A stretch of DNA of 64,000 nt, taken from positions 1 through 64,000 of the forward strand of contig CALUQD010000004.1 of NCBI GenBank assembly GCA_944322825.1, in the 5' to 3' direction. Each line of letters opens with the position of its first letter. Position 1 is the first letter of the stretch. Of the stretch, positions 61,303 to 64,000 are shown in pieces. The notes under the pieces are model-generated. The model worked only from the letters and a program-made list of their open reading frames with translations, made no database searches and had not been told where the DNA came from. This DNA is from Candidatus Avelusimicrobium pullicaecorum (GTDB lineage Bacteria; Elusimicrobiota; Elusimicrobia; Elusimicrobiales; Elusimicrobiaceae). Position numbers and translations under genes: made by a program.

Positions 61303-62541
61303 ATGAAAATTGCAGTTGCTGGGACCGGATATGTAGGACTTTCTCTTGCTACATTATTAGCACAGCATAATGAGGTTGTTGCATTAGATATTTTGCCAGA
61401 GAAAGTAGATTTAATTAATGAAAAAAAATCACCGATTTCTGACAAGGAAATTGAGGATTTTTTAGCAAATAAATGCTTACATCTGAAGGCGACGACTGTT
61501 CCTAGAGTGGCTTATGAACAAGCCGAATGGGTTATTGTGGCTACTCCAACAAATTATGATCCGAAGCAGAACTATTTTAATACTGCGGCGGTTGAATCTG
61601 TTATAAAACAAGTCCAAATCTATAATCCAAGGGCCACAATAGTTATTAAATCCACAGTTCCAGTAGGTTATACCCAAAAAATCCGTTCAGAATTAGGAAT
61701 AACAAATCTCCTTTTCAGTCCAGAATTTTTGCGAGAAGGACATGCCTTATATGATAACCTCTATCCTTCACGTATTATTGTAGGAACGGATTTATCTGAT
61801 TCGTTTTTGTTGGAAAAAGCTCATCATTTCACCCAATTACTCCAGGATGGCGCTGCTAAGCAAAATATTTCTGTGTTATTTATGGGATATACTGAAGCAG
61901 AGGCAGTAAAACTTTTTGCCAATACTTATTTAGCTTTACGTGTAAGCTATTTTAATGAGTTGGATACTTATGCTGAAATCAAAGGTCTTGATACGCAGCA
62001 AATCATTGAAGGTGTGTGTTTAGATCCTCGCATTGGTAGCCAGTATAATAATCCGTCTTTTGGTTATGGTGGCTATTGTTTGCCTAAAGATTCCAAACAA
62101 CTGCTTGCTAACTATACGGATGTGCCACAAAATTTGATTCAAGCCATAGTAGCTTCTAACCGTACGAGAAAAGACTTTATTGCTGACCAAATTCTAAAAC
62201 AAGCTGGATATTATAATTATCAAGCAAATACCCAATATAACCCGAAACAAGAAAAGGATATGATTATTGGGGTTTATCGATTAACAATGAAAGAAGGTAG
62301 TGATAACTTTCGGCAGAGTTCTATACAGGGCATTATGAAACGTATTAAGGCTAAAGGTGCTACTGTTATTATTTATGAACCGACACTAGAAGATGGAGCA
62401 ACTTTTTTTGGTAGTGAGATAGTGAATGATTTGCAAGACTTTAAAAATCGATCTCATATTGTCATTGCTAACCGATATAATGAAGAATTGGATGATATAA
62501 GAAATAAAGTGTATACCCGTGATCTATTTAAAAGAGATTAG
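61303..62541 (+). CDS. ugd: UDP-glucose 6-dehydrogenase
   Basis: A 412-aa protein. [17 protein letters not shown] binds NAD, and [11 protein letters not shown] contains the catalytic Cys. AGGAGAAG 6 nt before the ATG fixes the start. It supplies UDP-glucuronate for the glycan and for the neighbouring 4-epimerase. Last gene of the AT-rich cassette. Confidence 0.88.
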   Translation: MKIAVAGTGYVGLSLATLLAQHNEVVALDILPEKVDLINEKKSPISDKEIEDFLANKCLHLKATTVPRVAYEQAEWVIVATPTNYDPKQNYFNTAAVESVIKQVQIYNPRATIVIKSTVPVGYTQKIRSELGITNLLFSPEFLREGHALYDNLYPSRIIVGTDLSDSFLLEKAHHFTQLLQDGAAKQNISVLFMGYTEAEAVKLFANTYLALRVSYFNELDTYAEIKGLDTQQIIEGVCLDPRIGSQYNNPSFGYGGYCLPKDSKQLLANYTDVPQNLIQAIVASNRTRKDFIADQILKQAGYYNYQANTQYNPKQEKDMIIGVYRLTMKEGSDNFRQSSIQGIMKRIKAKGATVIIYEPTLEDGATFFGSEIVNDLQDFKNRSHIVIANRYNEELDDIRNKVYTRDLFKRD

Positions 62542-62595
62542 TCCTGGTTGTACGGCCAGATGTTGCTGGGTGAAGTTTTAATTAAGGCTATTTTC

Positions 62596-62624
62596 TTGTT
62601 GGATTGCTTTCAAAACGGTATAAT
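62596..62624 (+). promoter_or_regulatory. Promoter at the right border of the cassette
   Basis: TTGTTG (62596-62601), a 17-bp spacer and TATAAT (62619-62624), in AT-rich DNA shortly before composition changes to GC-rich. Confidence 0.45.
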
Positions 62625-62666
62625 AGAACTAATAATTTATTTACATTATTTCATTTTTCCTGTTTT

Positions 62667-63608
62667 ATGCCAAAAGAACAATTTACTTGGGTGATTACTG
62701 GCGGGGCCGGTTTTATTGGGTCTCATTTGGCCAAAGAACTCGTCCGCAGCGGTCAGCGCGTGCGGGTGTTTGATAATTTTTCGGGCGGTTTCCGCGCCAA
62801 TTTGTCCGATATTGTGGACAAAATAGATATTATTGAAGGCGACATCCGCGATTGGCGCGCCGTCCAACAGGCGTTTGCCGGGGCGGATTATGTACTGCAT
62901 CACGCGGCGTTATCCTCTGTGGTGGAATCCATAGATAAGCCGCTGGTGACCGAAGAAATCAATGTCCGCGGGACGGGCAACGTGCTGGAAGCGGCCCGCC
63001 GGCAGGGCGTGCGCCGGGTGGTGTTTGCGTCCTCCAGCGCCGTGTATGGCAACCGGCCGGAATTGCCGTACCGGGAAGACACGCCGGAAGATTGCCAATC
63101 CCCGTATGCGTGGTCCAAACAGGCCGGTGCGCGGCTGTGCAACCTCTATACGGAAAATTATAAGCTGGAAACCGTTATTTTGCGCTATTTTAACGTGTTT
63201 GGCCCGGGGCAAAACCCGAATTCCGCCTATGCGGCGGTGATTGCCAAATTTATGCAACTGGCGGAGCAAAACCGTCCTTTGGGCATTGATTGGGACGGAC
63301 AGCAAAGCCGCGATTTTGTGAATGTGCGCGATGTGGTGCAGGCCAACCTGCTGGCGGCTTTAAAAGCGCAGCCGGGGGAAACGTACAACGTGGCCAGCGG
63401 GAAGACGACTTCGCTCTTAGAGCTGGCGGATTTAATAGAAGAAATTTCCGGGCGCAAACCGGGGCGCGTGTTTCGGCCCAAACGTCCGGGGGATGTTAAA
63501 TTGTCATCGGCGGATATTTCCAAAATTAAAAAAATCGGGTTTGTGCCGCGCATTTCCCTCAAAGAAGGACTGCTGGAAATGTGGCGCGAAAAAATGGAGT
63601 CTAAATGA
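62667..63608 (+). CDS. UDP-sugar 4-epimerase (WbpP/Gne-like)
   Basis: A 313-aa extended SDR. GGAGFIGSHLAKELV binds NAD, SSSAVYGN and SPYAWSKQAGARL (Tyr-x3-Lys) follow. It is like WbpP-type UDP-GlcNAc/GalNAc or UDP-GlcA epimerases. The start was placed at MPKEQFTW; the upstream in-frame ATG lies over the promoter. GC content returns to the level of the rest of the window within the first 25 bp. It overlaps the next gene by ATGA. Confidence 0.82.
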   Translation: MPKEQFTWVITGGAGFIGSHLAKELVRSGQRVRVFDNFSGGFRANLSDIVDKIDIIEGDIRDWRAVQQAFAGADYVLHHAALSSVVESIDKPLVTEEINVRGTGNVLEAARRQGVRRVVFASSSAVYGNRPELPYREDTPEDCQSPYAWSKQAGARLCNLYTENYKLETVILRYFNVFGPGQNPNSAYAAVIAKFMQLAEQNRPLGIDWDGQQSRDFVNVRDVVQANLLAALKAQPGETYNVASGKTTSLLELADLIEEISGRKPGRVFRPKRPGDVKLSSADISKIKKIGFVPRISLKEGLLEMWREKMESK

Positions 63609-64000
63609 AGTCAAAAAAATGGTTTGTGCTGTTGGATTGTTTTGCTTTTTTTGGCATTTTGTTCGGGGTGGTTGCGTTGCGTACCGCGCGCATTAGCCTG
63701 CCGCATTACCTGTACAACGTGGAAGTATTTTTTCCGATTTTCGTCCTCTGTGTATTTTTTCTGTGGATTTTTTCGTTTTACGACGTCCAATCTTTGCGCA
63801 AGCGTGCCGTGCACTATAAAATGCTGTTGGTGGCGTTTGTTTTAAGCGTGCTGGCTTCGGCGGCGGTGATTTATTTCATTACGCCTATTTATGCGGTCGC
63901 CACGCCCAAAACCGTGCTGGTGGCGGTCTTATTTTTGTTTTTCTGCTACATTTATTGGCAGCGCAAAACCTATTTTAAACTGGACTTTGCCAAAACTAAC
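63605..64000 (+). CDS. Membrane protein, probable start of a sugar-phosphate transferase (partial)
   Basis: 132 codons to the window end. Four membrane helices are visible (about residues 6-24, 40-58, 72-92 and 102-118) with a short FYDVQSLRKRA link between helices two and three. The layout resembles the N-terminal region of WbaP/WcaJ-type polyprenyl-phosphate sugar transferases, which would start the repeat unit. The catalytic part lies outside the window, so the assignment rests on layout and position. Confidence 0.45.
   Translation, partial: MKSKKWFVLLDCFAFFGILFGVVALRTARISLPHYLYNVEVFFPIFVLCVFFLWIFSFYDVQSLRKRAVHYKMLLVAFVLSVLASAAVIYFITPIYAVATPKTVLVAVLFLFFCYIYWQRKTYFKLDFAKTN

Overview
The window looks like a chromosomal segment of a Gram-negative, probably gut-associated, member of the Elusimicrobiota (Elusimicrobium-like). 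The grounds are several isolated type IV pilin-like genes with near-identical N-termini, many lipoproteins and OmpA-type envelope proteins, the DapL route to meso-diaminopimelate, an apparent pyruvate:ferredoxin oxidoreductase start at the left edge, and acetate kinase. This assignment is an inference from gene content, not a database match. No rRNA or tRNA gene was found.

Layout. 1-6 kb: edge of a probable nifJ, a DUF362 lipoprotein, a GT9-like glycosyltransferase, a nitroreductase, dapF-dapL and a pilin-like gene. 6.4-14.2 kb: minus-strand operons, namely SirB1-like/NfeD/stomatin, an OmpA lipoprotein, and a merged queuosine/folate operon (membrane protein, queD, queE, folE, folP, PTPS paralog, folK) in which a Cys-less PTPS paralog occupies the place of folB. 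14.3-19.4 kb: a 1692-residue protein of about twelve PAS-like segments and one GAF with no visible output domain. 19.5-23.8 kb: a pilin-like gene, dut, a HEAT-repeat protein, a 54-aa small ORF, a degenerate esterase, a DnaA-box cluster that is a good oriC candidate (about 22.92-23.21 kb), and a Pal-like lipoprotein. Genes left of that cluster lean to the minus strand and genes right of it to the plus strand, as expected around an origin.

23.9-25.1 kb and 39.6-40.9 kb hold two related arrays of structured repeats. Their hairpins change sequence while keeping pairing. Each array ends in a promoter-like element whose spacer contains exactly twelve T residues, directly upstream of a pilin-like gene. 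Between the arrays lie housekeeping genes: an MscS channel, an AGCS symporter, nadA-nadC, an aminotransferase, OsmC, Pit-DUF47, ackA and an NHL-repeat protein.

41.4-64 kb is a Wzx/Wzy-type surface polysaccharide locus: a low-molecular-weight phosphatase, an O-antigen ligase-like protein, Wza and Wzc. A strongly AT-rich cassette (about 46.04-62.65 kb) follows, with three UDP-L-amino-sugar genes, four GT4 glycosyltransferases, Wzy, a TupA-type ATP-grasp protein, CapA, Wzx, a frameshifted acetyltransferase and UDP-glucuronate/galacturonate genes. Base composition then returns to the GC-rich host style with an epimerase and a probable sugar-phosphate transferase cut by the window end. The AT-rich cassette looks horizontally exchanged between conserved flanks.

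Many promoters look like extended -10 boxes (TGN-TATAAT). In several genes the ATG lies only 6-8 nt behind the -10, suggesting leaderless mRNAs.
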